From contig NZ_PYGD01000001.1 of NCBI RefSeq assembly GCF_003014535.1, forward strand, positions 310,001 through 374,000: 64,000 nucleotides of DNA, written 5' to 3'. The position numbers and the translations under genes were made by a program. The stretch's first letter is position 1. Each line of letters opens with the position of its first letter. Shown here one piece after another: positions 27,606 to 38,300 of the stretch. This DNA is from Taibaiella chishuiensis. GTDB taxonomy: Bacteria; Bacteroidota; Bacteroidia; Chitinophagales; Chitinophagaceae. The notes beneath the pieces were generated by a model. That model worked only from the letters and a program-made list of their open reading frames with translations, was not told where the DNA came from and ran no database searches.

Positions 27606-28436
27606 TTAACCTTGCTTTTGCAACAGCATACATACCCAATTGCGGTCGGTCGCATGTTTGATATAGCTGAAACCATTCGCTGCAGCGCTTTCCCGGATAA
27701 TGTCGATATCCTCGGTAAGGATACCGCTGAGTAACAACAGCTGATCGCCGCGTAACAGGGCCGCCATACGGTCCATATACTGCAACAGGATATGCCGGTT
27801 GATATTGGCCAGGATCACGTCGTAACGGGCTTCCGGGTCCAGCTCTTCCAGTACGGCCTGCCTGATGGTAACCCGCTGCGCCTGGTTGCGTTCGCAGTTC
27901 TCCACCGCATTTTCGTAAGACCAGCTATCGTTGTCGATACCCAGTACCGAAGCGGCGCCCAGAAGTTCGGCCAGGATGGCCAGGATACCCGTACCGGTAC
28001 CGAAATCGAGTACTACCCTTTCATTCAACTCCAGTTCCCGCATAAGGGTCATCATCAGTGCCGTGGTGGCATGATGCCCGGTACCGAACGACATTTTGGG
28101 TGTGATCACGATATCGTATTGTACGTTTTCCGGTTCAGGATGGAAGTCGGCACGTACACTACAGAACCCGTCGATAATTACGGGCTCAAAGTTCTTTTCC
28201 CATTCTGCATTCCAGTTGCGCTCGGCCAGTGCCTGCAACTCAAACCGCAGGCCCATGCCTGTGGCCAGGGCTTCGATCGCTTCCCGGTCGAACTGCCTTT
28301 CTTCAACATAGGCCAGCAGGCTTTCCTCCGTTTCCTCGAAACCTTCAAAATCGATACCGGTTACCTGCAGCTCGGCCATCAGCTGTTCCCGCCTGGCGCC
28401 GTCTGCTTCAAAAAATGTGATCTGTATATGATTCAT
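27606..28436 (-). CDS. prmA: Ribosomal protein L11 methyltransferase
   Basis: A 276-residue protein. The C-terminal half carries the SAM-binding fold: PKMSFGTGHHATT, motif I VLDFGTGTGILAI, the acidic GIDND segment and motif IV Ala-Asn-Ile-Asn-Arg, all typical of PrmA. It methylates ribosomal protein L11. The N-terminal substrate-recognition domain of about 110 residues is present. The ompA-family gene lies upstream on the same strand but is separated from it by a strong terminator. Confidence 0.95.
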   Translation of the reverse strand: MNHIQITFFEADGARREQLMAELQVTGIDFEGFEETEESLLAYVEERQFDREAIEALATGMGLRFELQALAERNWNAEWEKNFEPVIIDGFCSVRADFHPEPENVQYDIVITPKMSFGTGHHATTALMMTLMRELELNERVVLDFGTGTGILAILAELLGAASVLGIDNDSWSYENAVENCERNQAQRVTIRQAVLEELDPEARYDVILANINRHILLQYMDRMAALLRGDQLLLLSGILTEDIDIIRESAAANGFSYIKHATDRNWVCMLLQKQG

Positions 28437-28456
28437 AATAACAATTGGCTCATGCT

Positions 28457-28492
28457 AAAAAAGAGAAGTTCCACGCGATGTGGAACTTCTCT
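28457..28492 (-). terminator. Terminator of the PorE-like gene
   Basis: Read on the minus strand, a 13-bp perfect stem (28480-28492 with 28462-28474) and 5-base loop are followed by T5. It lies between the PorE-like gene and prmA. Confidence 0.9.
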
Positions 28493-28518
28493 ATATATAT
28501 CGTTTACCTCGAAGCGGC

Positions 28519-30705
28519 TTAGTTTACGCGGCTACCAGGATTACCGAATTTAGAATCTGAATCCGCAGGCTCTGTATCTTCAACACCTTCGCCCAGCTCC
28601 AGGTTTTTCTCCTGTTCGCCGATAGTACCAGGTTTGGAGCTATCATAAATGGTGCGGCGTGTAGGTACATCGGTCAGGATACGGAAGGTAGTACGGCGGT
28701 TGAGCTGACGACCATCCGGGTTATCTTTACCGGATTCTGTTTTGTTCGGAGCAACCGGGTTGTCCTTACCCATACCCTGGGCAGAAAGACGGCTGCGTTC
28801 GATACCGTTACGCACCAGGTAGTTTACTACAGACTCGGCCCTTTGCTGGGACAGGTTCTTGTTGTAAGCTTCCGTTCCTTTGCTGTCGGTATAAGAGAAG
28901 ATACGCACATCCAGGGATGGGTTATCTTTCATCAGGGTAGTCAGTTCTTCCAGTGATGCAGCAGCTTCCGGACGGAGGGTTGCTTTATCATAATCGTACA
29001 GGATGTTTTTCAGTAAGAAATCTTTGTCGATGAAAACGCTGTCCACATAGATCGTAACGAATACGGTATCATCAGGATCCTGGCGTTTAATACCTTCTGT
29101 GCTTACAGTAGCACGGGTAGAGGTATAGTTTTGTTTGTCGGCAGTCAGCACATAGTTATGGCCTCTTGCAGTCAGGAACTGGAACTCGCCGTTTTCAGAG
29201 TTGTATGTTTTGATGTTACCCGCTTCGTCTACCATCTTCACCACAGTCTGTGCAACGGGTTTCTGGGATTTCTGATCGAGTACTTTACCCATAGCATAGA
29301 TCTTGGGTTCGTACTGGATACGCCAGATATCATCACAACAGGTTGGGTTTTTCAGCGCGATAGAACCCGGACGGTTACTTACTACATAAGCATCAGGTTT
29401 ACCCATCGGATCGTGGATGTAGTACAGTTCATCCGCAGAGGTATTGATGGGGTAACCCAGGTTGGTCAGGTTCGTATAACGGGAAGGACCACCATTGGCA
29501 GAGTAGATATCGAAACCACCCATAGTTACCCAGCCGTCAGAAGCAAAGTATAATTTATTTACGCGGTTGTCGTAGTAAGGAGATGCTTCGTTACCTTCTG
29601 TATTGATCTGCTTACCGGCATTCTGAGGACGACGATAGGTTTTCTGGCGCGGATCGTAAACGGAGTACCAGATATCGTAACCACCACGGCTCTGCAGTAC
29701 GCGGTTAGAAGAGAAGAACAGGACTTCTTTCTTACCTACTTTAGCAATGTAAGGTTGGGTGCTGGAAGAACCGTCGTCGTTGATGCCTTCGCCAAGCAGT
29801 ACGGGATTGCCCCATTTCTCTTTTTCGAAGGTAGAGCAGAAGATACGGCAGGTCATTTCATTTTTCTCATTCTCCAGGCACTTGGTGAAATAGAACCTAT
29901 CGCCACCCGGGCTGAAACAGCCGTTACCTACGTGGTACTTGTCGTCGTTGAAACGACCGTCCAGGAAAGGCAGAGGCCATTGGAACGTATCACGCTCCTC
30001 ATAACGTTTGAATTTATGAGACACCATGAAACGGGAAACATAATCGGAACGTTTTTCTTTACCTACTTCAACGATGTTGTTGGACTTCATCGTAGCGAAC
30101 AGCAGGGCAGTATCGCCGAGCGGGTAAGGAGACAATTCGGTATAGGCTGTATTTACGTTAGCACCCAGGTTTTTCACATTTGCAGGAATCGGGTTGTTCA
30201 CGGAGTTCATCGCCATTTTACAACCGTCGATTTCACGCTGTGCACGCTTTTTCAGCTTCTTAAACGTCTTTGGATTATCGGTAATGAATTTCTGGAAGCG
30301 GGTAATAGCCTGCTCATAAGAACCCTGCATTTTCAGCATCAGCGCTTCTTTATAGATCGCTTCGGGATACAGTGTGCTGGAAAGCGAGTAAGCATAACCG
30401 TAATATTTCGATGCAGGTATATAATCACGCATAAACCAGGCACATTCCGCAGCCTGGTATACCAGGTATGGATTACGAGGCTGCTCCTGCAATAACTGCT
30501 GGTAGTAATCGTAGGCATTGTAATAGCTACCCGATTTGAAGAGGCCATCTGCCCAACGCAGCTTTTTCTCGTAGCCTAATTGTGCTACGGGATCATTTGC
30601 TTTATTGCGGTATTTATCTTTTTGAGCCAGAGCCTCATCATGTACCACAGCCGTTAACAGAAAAGCTGATAATAAAAAGAGTAACGATTTGCGTCTCATG
30701 TGCAT
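28519..30705 (-). CDS. PorE-like OmpA-family protein with TPR, beta-propeller and CRD domains (T9SS-associated)
   Basis: A 728-residue protein; the ATG two codons downstream (Met-Arg-Arg-Lys) could be the true start. The signal peptide ends near Ala-Leu-Ala-Gln. TPR-like helices occupy about residues 50-170 (YYNAYDYYQQLL, YEQAITRFQKFI) and a PD40/WD40-like propeller follows (FYFTKCLENE, VLFFSSNR, LYFASDGW, YVVSNRPGS). A carboxypeptidase-regulatory-like domain comes next, then an OmpA peptidoglycan-binding domain near residues 560-680 (YDYDKATLRPEA, NLSQQRAESVVNYL). This TPR-propeller-CRD-OmpA order is that of PorE of the type IX system, which anchors the secretion apparatus to peptidoglycan, but OmpA proteins of similar plan also exist outside T9SS. 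It sits just downstream of a PorP/SprF gene on the same strand. Confidence 0.85.
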   Translation of the reverse strand: MHMRRKSLLFLLSAFLLTAVVHDEALAQKDKYRNKANDPVAQLGYEKKLRWADGLFKSGSYYNAYDYYQQLLQEQPRNPYLVYQAAECAWFMRDYIPASKYYGYAYSLSSTLYPEAIYKEALMLKMQGSYEQAITRFQKFITDNPKTFKKLKKRAQREIDGCKMAMNSVNNPIPANVKNLGANVNTAYTELSPYPLGDTALLFATMKSNNIVEVGKEKRSDYVSRFMVSHKFKRYEERDTFQWPLPFLDGRFNDDKYHVGNGCFSPGGDRFYFTKCLENEKNEMTCRIFCSTFEKEKWGNPVLLGEGINDDGSSSTQPYIAKVGKKEVLFFSSNRVLQSRGGYDIWYSVYDPRQKTYRRPQNAGKQINTEGNEASPYYDNRVNKLYFASDGWVTMGGFDIYSANGGPSRYTNLTNLGYPINTSADELYYIHDPMGKPDAYVVSNRPGSIALKNPTCCDDIWRIQYEPKIYAMGKVLDQKSQKPVAQTVVKMVDEAGNIKTYNSENGEFQFLTARGHNYVLTADKQNYTSTRATVSTEGIKRQDPDDTVFVTIYVDSVFIDKDFLLKNILYDYDKATLRPEAAASLEELTTLMKDNPSLDVRIFSYTDSKGTEAYNKNLSQQRAESVVNYLVRNGIERSRLSAQGMGKDNPVAPNKTESGKDNPDGRQLNRRTTFRILTDVPTRRTIYDSSKPGTIGEQEKNLELGEGVEDTEPADSDSKFGNPGSRVN

Positions 30706-30776
30706 GCAACGTTGATTGAATAAAGTTAAATTTAGAACTTAGGCTATAAAAGTAAAAATTGATTTATAAAAAACGA

Positions 30777-30818
30777 AGAACCTGCCAAATTTTTTTTAAA
30801 ATTATCCGGCAGGCTCTT
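30777..30818 (-). terminator. Probable terminator after the PorP/SprF gene
   Basis: An inverted repeat CCTGCC/GGCAGG (30781-30786 with 30808-30813) with a T/A-rich loop, followed on the minus strand by TTCTTCG and T6. The loop is long, so confidence is moderate. Confidence 0.5.
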
Positions 30819-30900
30819 CTATAAACTTTTGCAGTCTAAATTATCTCATCATTAAATAAAATTAAAAATGGATCTCAAGAGCCGAACGATAAATCACGTA

Positions 30901-31959
30901 TTAAAAACGTCCGCAAGGGTACAGTAATTTACGTGCAAAATCGATAGGGCTTGGTGCGATATAACGCAGTGCAATTTCAAAACCACCGTTACCATTCGAT
31001 GCACTCTTCAGGTCTGAAGTATTGTAGTCATAAGCCACACCTACGCGGAATCCTTTGAATTCGACACCGGCGGTTACCATTACGGCATCCTGGTTACGGT
31101 ACCATACACCTGCAAATACGGCTGGTGCTGTAGGCAGTTCGTAATCGTCGCCGAGTTTATAGTGGAATTCGTTACCGGCAATCAGTTCCATTGCTTTGGC
31201 CTGTGATTGCACCAACACTGCGGGCTTCAGCGAGAAGCGATCGCCCACGCCGATGATGGCGCCGATCTGGCCGGTGTAACGCATAGCCAGGCCCAGTTGT
31301 TTGGAAGCCTTACGACGGTCGAACGATTCCAGGGGCTGGTTGATATTATTAACGCCTGCGCCGATGCTGAAGCTGAACTTATCGCTTACGGCCTGGGCAT
31401 AACTCAGACCCGCATTGATGATGTAGTTGCTCGCATTACGTTTCAGCCAGTCGCGCTCTGCAGAGGTTCCGGGGTTCAGCATACCTTCGCTGAACTCGTC
31501 GCCGAAATACAGGTTGCTGAGATCGATACTCTTTTGCGTGTATCCACCCTGCAAGCCTACGGTCAGCACCTTCCTCGCATCCTGTCCCAAAAATTTATGA
31601 TAAGCTACGGAAAGCATGGCGGAGAAGTTGTTCAGGTTACCATCGCCAGCCCTGTCGTTATAGAATTGAACGCCCGCTGCCAGGTAATCATCTACAGAGA
31701 TATCCCGTATGATAGGCATATCAAAAGATGCAGCAATGGTTTTAAACGCGGCACGTCCTCCCGTTATACTACGCCACTGATCACGATATATGGCAGAAGC
31801 ACGCCACTCTCCGTTGAAAGCCCCGGTATTGGCCGGATTAAGAATGAGCGGCGAAGCGTCGAATTGTGTAAAGTGAACATCCTGAGCTTGAGCGCTTCCT
31901 ATTTTGAGCAGCATTGCAGCAATAAGGCCGGCGCCGGCAAACGTAATTCTACACTTCAT
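30901..31959 (-). CDS. PorP/SprF family type IX secretion membrane protein
   Basis: A 352-residue outer-membrane barrel protein with a signal peptide ending Ser-Ala-Gln-Ala-Gln. The family start is unmistakable: DVHFTQFDASPLILNPANTG, followed by the conserved IYRDQWRSI and the beta-barrel strands, ending in Tyr-Pro-Cys-Gly-Arg-Phe. PorP/SprF proteins work with the T9SS, and paralogs beside individual cargo genes are thought to help attach or export type B-signalled proteins. This copy lies next to two such cargo genes and upstream of a PorE-like gene on the same strand, with the terminator-like sequence at 30777-30818 between them. Confidence 0.93.
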   Translation of the reverse strand: MKCRITFAGAGLIAAMLLKIGSAQAQDVHFTQFDASPLILNPANTGAFNGEWRASAIYRDQWRSITGGRAAFKTIAASFDMPIIRDISVDDYLAAGVQFYNDRAGDGNLNNFSAMLSVAYHKFLGQDARKVLTVGLQGGYTQKSIDLSNLYFGDEFSEGMLNPGTSAERDWLKRNASNYIINAGLSYAQAVSDKFSFSIGAGVNNINQPLESFDRRKASKQLGLAMRYTGQIGAIIGVGDRFSLKPAVLVQSQAKAMELIAGNEFHYKLGDDYELPTAPAVFAGVWYRNQDAVMVTAGVEFKGFRVGVAYDYNTSDLKSASNGNGGFEIALRYIAPSPIDFARKLLYPCGRF

Positions 31960-32205
31960 AATTTGTTTGTTAAGCTGTTTATCAAAATATATTTCCGAGA
32001 GCTTTTCTTCGTAGAAATTTTTTGGGAGTTAAAAGTGCAAAAAAATTTTGATTATCCATAAAATTTTCAAAATAATTTTTTTATTTCTGCTCCAATTTCT
32101 ATTTATTCCTCTCGTTTGTTGTCATAAGAATGGGTTTTCCGGGCTAATAAGCTGATACTGAACCTCAATGCATTAACACACAGCGTTATATGATTGTATG
32201 TTCCG

Positions 32206-35094
32206 CTACCGTATCAGCGTTACATTACCATCTTTACGGAACTTCTTGCCCGTGGAGGTTTCTGCATCCACACTATATATATACACGCCCATCGGCTGAA
32301 CCTGTCCCTTGTAACGGCCGTCCCAACCCTGGTCGATATTATTGGTCTCAAACACCATATTACCCCAGCGGTTAAATATACGGAAGTATTTCAGATTTGC
32401 AAGGCCACGCTTCACTATTTTAAGGTCGCCATCCGTAGGCACAAAGGCGTTCGGCAGGTCCAGCAGCGACTCGGTGTTCACCAGCACATCGATCGAATCT
32501 TTCAGCTCGCAACCGTACTCGGTACGGGCCGTTACAAAATAACGGGTACGCACCTCGGGACTCGCCAGCGGGTTCGATATATTGGCCGCATTCAATCCTG
32601 AAGACGGGAACCACTCGAAGTACAGGCAGTTGCCGCCCGGATCGATCTGGTAACGTTCACCCGGCCAGATCTGCACACTGTCCGGCAGGTTGATGGCTGC
32701 CGCAGGATAGACCTTAAAGCTGACCACTTGTGTATCGTAGCAATTGAAATTGCTCGTACCGATCACCGTATAATCCGTACTGCTCAGCGGTGTGGCGATC
32801 GGCGTTGCCGACGTTACATCGTCCAGCCCGTAGGACGGAGACCAGAGATAACCCTGCGCGCCCGTGGCCTTCAGCTGTACCAATGCCGGCGGACATACAC
32901 CCGTATCCAGCGGCGACACCAGCATAAAGTCGCCGGGGTGAACCGTGATCCGCATCGTATCGCCACCCGTACAGCCATTCGGTGTTTTAACGATTACCCA
33001 TAAAGGCATTACCGATTCGTCCTGGCTGAATACCGGCATATTGATCGTAGAATCGGATACCGCCGTGCCGGGTTGCCACAGGTAGCTATAGTTGTTGTAA
33101 GCCGGTGTTACCGCGGCATACAGGTTAATCGTGTCATAAGTACATATCGTACGGTCGGGCCCTATGTTGACGATAGGGTTGGGCTGCACCTCCACATGGA
33201 AGCTATCCGGCATACTTACGCAACCCGGATAGGACGCCGTAAGGGTATACCAGCCTGTGGTATGAGCTGTAAGCACGCTGTTTGGCACCAGCGGATCGGC
33301 TATGTCCTGCTCGGGATTCCAGTTGTAGTGGAAGGCCGTATCGCCCTCAACCCGAAGCTGGATCAGCGCTCCGTCGCACACTACCGTATCGGCGTTAAGC
33401 ACCGTTATATGATCGGGCAATAGCCGGATCTTGATCGTATCGTGCCCGTCGCAACCTACGGCCCCGGGATTAACCGTAACCGAATAGATCATATCACCCG
33501 TGGGCGTCGATATGGGATTGCGTATCGTCGCACTGCTCAGGGCCGTGGCCGGCGTCCATAGGAAGGTCTCGTCCGGGTTAAGCGGTGTCGTTGCCGCATT
33601 GAGCTGCACCGCATCTCCGCAGGTTACCTTATCCGGTCCGAGGTTGACCTTAGGCGTATCTTTTACATCGATAAATACATGGTCGGTAGATGGCGGGCAG
33701 CCTGTGCCCACCGGCAACGTTACCGATACCGTGTAGGAGGTCGGCGCCGTTGGTGTTACCGTTACATTTTGTCCTAAAGGATTATTCACCGAAGTAGCTG
33801 GTGTCCAGCTGAACTTCAGCAGGGTATCGGCTTCTACTTTCAGGTCTACGTGCTTGCCCCGGCATATTGCCGTGTCGGGGTTCAGGATTTTCACATAGAT
33901 AGAATCAAGGATCATAATCGTATCGCTGGCCAGTACAATTGGCTGGTTAGTAGAACTACAGTTATAAGGCGACAAAATCGAAACAATAACAGATTTCGGT
34001 CCTACCGCCGGGTTCATAACAATCCCGTTTACATACAATGACGCCACGCTGTCTCCCGCCGGTATCGTTATGCTGCTGGGTAGCGGCGAATAATCGAGAC
34101 CATTAACCGCAGTACCCGCATAGGTAAGCGGTATGGTTATCGGCTGGCCGGTATTACCACTGCGGCTTACACGCACTACGCCCGGAGGACAGCCCCTTAC
34201 CGTATTGGTATACGGTGTTTCGAGACCGCCGCCGCCCGTTGTTTTTACGTATAAAGCGGTAGAGGTAAGGCTACCCGCTTTCAGAAATACACCCGAATCG
34301 AGGTTACCGTCCGTACAGTCGGCAATAGCCAGCTTCAGGTGGTAAGTATCGCAGGCGTTCACCTGGGCTGCCGCGGTAAATACCGTAGTGAATCCACGAT
34401 AGGTAACCGTTGCTCCGCCCGCATTGTTTACATAGTACATCGAGAACGGCGAACCGGTGCCCATACCATTACACAAAGCAATATCCGAGGGCGGGTTTAC
34501 CGTGGGATTCGTCGTACTGTTTACACAGATCGGGATCGATGTACCTGGTATCACTGCCATGTTATACGTACCCGTTATGCCCGGACCTGAAATAAAGAAC
34601 CCGAATACATCATTAAAGATACTACAGGAGTAACCCTGGTACTCTGAGGATGCAAACACATAATCAAACTTTACCGAATCGCCTGCCGGTACGAAGTCGA
34701 ACTCCAGGCGGCACAGGTCATTGAGCGACTGGGTAACCAGGGTAGACAGGTTAGCATCTACCGAAGCGCCCGAGGTAAAGGCCGCAGGGCCGGGACCCGT
34801 ATTGGCACCGTTAACGCCCTGGCTGCCGGGGATCGTCATGGCCCGGCCGGAAGAGAGTACGATACCGCTGTCGATATTCAGCGTGCTGCCACCGGCAACC
34901 GAAAACACCCCGTTAGAGATCGTAGGGCAGGTCATGGTCGGGTTCAGCACCACTACACCGGCGCCGGTTAATTTATCTACCAACTGTGCTGCCGTCTGGT
35001 TATCCGTAACGGTCATCTGCGCAAAGAGCTGTATTCCACCTGTTGCAAATAGCAGTAAGAGTGAAAAAATATACGGTAAAAATCTACTTTTCAT
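32206..35094 (-). CDS. Giant surface protein A: choice-of-anchor L, Calx-beta-like and Ig/PKD-like domains, type B T9SS signal
   Basis: A 962-residue protein. A signal peptide (cleavage after Leu-Phe-Ala-Gln) is followed by a choice-of-anchor L domain (about residues 25-290; TAAQLVDKLTGAGV, FVPAGDSVKFDYVFASSEYQ, FGFFISGPGI). A Calx-beta-like unit (VNGLDYSPLPSSITIPAGD), several Ig/PKD-like beta domains and the gliding-motility-type C-terminal domain (LPNAFVPTDGD... RIFNRWGNMVFE... ending in Val-Thr-Leu-Ile-Arg) complete it. The type B signal implies T9SS export and surface linkage with PorP/SprF. Its C-terminal 450 residues or so are nearly identical to those of the next protein, while its N-terminal half is only moderately similar. 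Confidence 0.9.
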   Translation of the reverse strand: MKSRFLPYIFSLLLLFATGGIQLFAQMTVTDNQTAAQLVDKLTGAGVVVLNPTMTCPTISNGVFSVAGGSTLNIDSGIVLSSGRAMTIPGSQGVNGANTGPGPAAFTSGASVDANLSTLVTQSLNDLCRLEFDFVPAGDSVKFDYVFASSEYQGYSCSIFNDVFGFFISGPGITGTYNMAVIPGTSIPICVNSTTNPTVNPPSDIALCNGMGTGSPFSMYYVNNAGGATVTYRGFTTVFTAAAQVNACDTYHLKLAIADCTDGNLDSGVFLKAGSLTSTALYVKTTGGGGLETPYTNTVRGCPPGVVRVSRSGNTGQPITIPLTYAGTAVNGLDYSPLPSSITIPAGDSVASLYVNGIVMNPAVGPKSVIVSILSPYNCSSTNQPIVLASDTIMILDSIYVKILNPDTAICRGKHVDLKVEADTLLKFSWTPATSVNNPLGQNVTVTPTAPTSYTVSVTLPVGTGCPPSTDHVFIDVKDTPKVNLGPDKVTCGDAVQLNAATTPLNPDETFLWTPATALSSATIRNPISTPTGDMIYSVTVNPGAVGCDGHDTIKIRLLPDHITVLNADTVVCDGALIQLRVEGDTAFHYNWNPEQDIADPLVPNSVLTAHTTGWYTLTASYPGCVSMPDSFHVEVQPNPIVNIGPDRTICTYDTINLYAAVTPAYNNYSYLWQPGTAVSDSTINMPVFSQDESVMPLWVIVKTPNGCTGGDTMRITVHPGDFMLVSPLDTGVCPPALVQLKATGAQGYLWSPSYGLDDVTSATPIATPLSSTDYTVIGTSNFNCYDTQVVSFKVYPAAAINLPDSVQIWPGERYQIDPGGNCLYFEWFPSSGLNAANISNPLASPEVRTRYFVTARTEYGCELKDSIDVLVNTESLLDLPNAFVPTDGDLKIVKRGLANLKYFRIFNRWGNMVFETNNIDQGWDGRYKGQVQPMGVYIYSVDAETSTGKKFRKDGNVTLIR

Positions 35095-35269
35095 ATATCA
35101 TTTAGTATTAAGGCGCCGCCAAGCAACCAGCAGCAAACCCGGGTGTTCCATGCACAATAAACACCAGAATTTGCCAGCTAAGCCGCCTTAAAGATATTAT
35201 ACTTCTTCCTTAAAGACAAGTTTTGCCCCGGGGAAAAGTTGGCGGATACCTTAAGTAATGATACTTCTG

Positions 35270-35316
35270 AAAAGAAAATGGAGGAGATATGCATCGCTAT
35301 AGCAACGCATATCTCC
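35270..35316 (-). terminator. Probable terminator after cargo gene B
   Basis: A 10-bp perfect stem (35283-35292 with 35307-35316) with a 14-base loop; on the minus strand it is followed by TCCATTTTCTTTT. It separates the two tandem cargo genes. Confidence 0.6.
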
Positions 35317-35328
35317 GGGTTTCGTCGC

Positions 35329-38300
35329 TTACCTGAGCAGGGTTACATTACCATCTTTACGGAACTTCTTGCCCGTAGAGGTTTCTGCATCCACGCTGTA
35401 TATGTATACGCCCAACGGCTGTTCCTGGCCTTTGTAACGGCCGTCCCAACCCTGGTCGATATTACTGGTCTCAAACACCATATTACCCCAGCGGTTAAAT
35501 ATGCGGAAGTATTTCAGGTTGGCCAGGCCACGCTTCACTATTTTAAGGTCGCCATCCGTAGGCACAAAGGCGTTCGGCAGGTCCAGCAGCGACTCGGTGT
35601 TCACCAGCACATCTACCGAATCCTTCAGCTCGCAACCGTACTCGGTACGGGCCGTTACAAAATAACGGGTACGCACCTCGGGGCTCGCCAGCGGGTTGGA
35701 GATGTTGATCGCACTCAGACCCGAAGACGGGAACCACTCGAAGTACAGGCAGTTGCCGCCCGGATCGATCTGGTAACGTTCGCCCGGCCAGATCTGCACA
35801 CTGTCCGGCAGGTTGATGGCTGCCGCAGGATAGACCTTAAAGCTGACCACTTGTGTATCGTAGCAATTGAAATTGCTCGTACCGATCACCGTATAATCCG
35901 TACTGCTCAGCGGTGTGGCGATCGGCGTTGCCGACGTTACATCGTCCAGGCCGTAGGACGGAGACCAGAGATAACGCTGCGCGCCCGTGGCCTTCAGCTG
36001 TACCAATGCCGGCGGACATACGCCCGTATCCAGCGGCGACACCAGCATAAAGTCGCCCGGATGAACCGTGATCCGCATCGTATCACCACCCGTACAGCCA
36101 TTCGGCGTTTTAACGATTACCCATAAAGGCATTACCGATTCGTCCTGGCTGAATATCGGCATATTGATCGTAGAATCGGATACGGCCGTGCCGGGTTGCC
36201 ACAGGTAGCTATAGTTGTTGTAAGCCGGTGTTACCGCGGCATACAGGTTAATCGTATCATAAGTACAGATCGTACGGTCGGGCCCTATGTTGACGATAGG
36301 GTTGGGTTGCACCTCCACATGGAAACTATCCGGCATACTCACGCAACCCGGATAGGACGCCGTAAGGGTATACCAGCCTGTGGTATGGGCGGTAAGCACG
36401 CTGTTTGGCACCAGCGGATCGGCTATATCCTGCTCGGGGTTCCAGTTGTAGTGGAAGGCCGTATCGCCCTCAACCCGAAGCTGGATCAGCGCTCCGTCGC
36501 ACACTACCGTATCGGCGTTAAGCACCGTTATATGATCGGGCAATAGCCGGATCTTGATCGTATCGTGCCCGTCGCAACCTACGGCCCCGGGATTAACCGT
36601 AACCGAATAGATCATATCACCCGTGGGTGTCGATATGGGGTTGCGTATCGTCGCACTGCTCAGGGCCGTGGCCGGCGTCCATAGGAAGGTCTCGTCCGGG
36701 TTTAGCGGTGTCGTTGCTGCATTGAGCTGCACGGCATCTCCACAGGTTACCTTATCCGGTCCGAGGTTGACCTTAGGCGTATCTTTTACATCGATAAATA
36801 CATGGTCGGTTGATGGCGGACAGCCGGTACCTATCGGCAGCAATACCGATACGGTATAATGGGTCGGGCCGGTAGGCGTTACCCTTACGTCTTTCGCGAG
36901 CGGGTTGCTTACGGAGCTCGCCGGTGTCCAGCTGAATTTCAGGATCGTATCGGCCTCTACTTTCAGGTCTACAAAGCGGCCGCGGCAGATGGCCGTGTCG
37001 GGGTTAAGGATCTTTACATAGATCGAATCGAGGATCATGATGGTATCGCTGGCCAGTACGATAGGCTCGTTGGTAGAACTACAGTTATAAGGCGACAATA
37101 CAGATACCACAACTGATTTAGGACCTACAGGCGGCACCATTACGATACCATTTACATACAGGTTAACAGCACTGTCGCCGGCAGGTATCGTTACGCTGCT
37201 GGGTAGCGGCGAATAATCGAGACCGTTAACCGCAGTACCGGTATAGGTAAGCGGTATGGTTATCGGCGCACCCAGGTTGCCGCTGCGGCTCACCCGCACC
37301 ACACCCGGAGGACAGCCCCTTACGGTATTGGTATACGGCGTTTCGAGACCGCCGCCGCCAAAGGTTTTTACATAAAGCGCCGCAGAAGACAAGCTACCGG
37401 CTTTCAGGAATACGCCCGAATCGAGGTTACCATCCGAACAGTCGGCAATAGCCAGCTTCAGGTGGAAGGTATCACAGGCGCTTACCTTGGAAGACGCCGT
37501 AAATACGGTTGTAAATCCACGGTAGGTTACGGTACCGCCACCCGCATTATTTACATAATACATCGAAAACGGCGAACCCGCACCCATACCGGTACACGCC
37601 GTGATATTGTTTGGCGGGTTTACCGTCGGGTTGGTTGTACTGTTTACACAGATCGCGATATTCGTTCCCGGTATCACTGCCATATTATAGGTGCCGACTA
37701 TGCCGGGACCGGAAATAAAGAAACCGAATACATCATTAAATTGACTACAGGAGAAACCCTGGTACTCCGAAGAGCCAAATACATATTCAAACTTAACCGA
37801 ATCGCCGGCGGGCACAAAGTCAAACTCCAGGCGACACAGATCGTTCAACGACTGGTTAACCAAAGTAGACAGGTTGGCATCTACCGAAAGGCCGGAAGTA
37901 AAGGCTGCCGGGCCGGCACCGATGTTAGGGCCATTAACACCCTGGTTTACCGGAGTGGTCATCGCCCGTCCGGAGGTCAATACGATACCGCTGTCGAGGC
38001 CCAGGTTGCTTACCCCTATAATATTAAAAGTACCATTGGAAATGCCGGGACAGGTCATGGTTGGGTTCAGCACCACGACACCGGCGCCGGTCAGTTTTTC
38101 TACCAGTTGGGCAGCAGTACGGTTATCGATCACGGTCATACCGGATTCCTGGAAGGGAAGCGTAAGCGATCCGGGGGTCGGATCGGGCTTGCCGGCATTA
38201 TCGACCACGGTATAGGTGATCACCACGTTTACCGTACCGGTTACGGGATCCAGTAAGATAGGCCATGTAGGCTGGCCGGTTGCATTGGTTGGTATTGATA

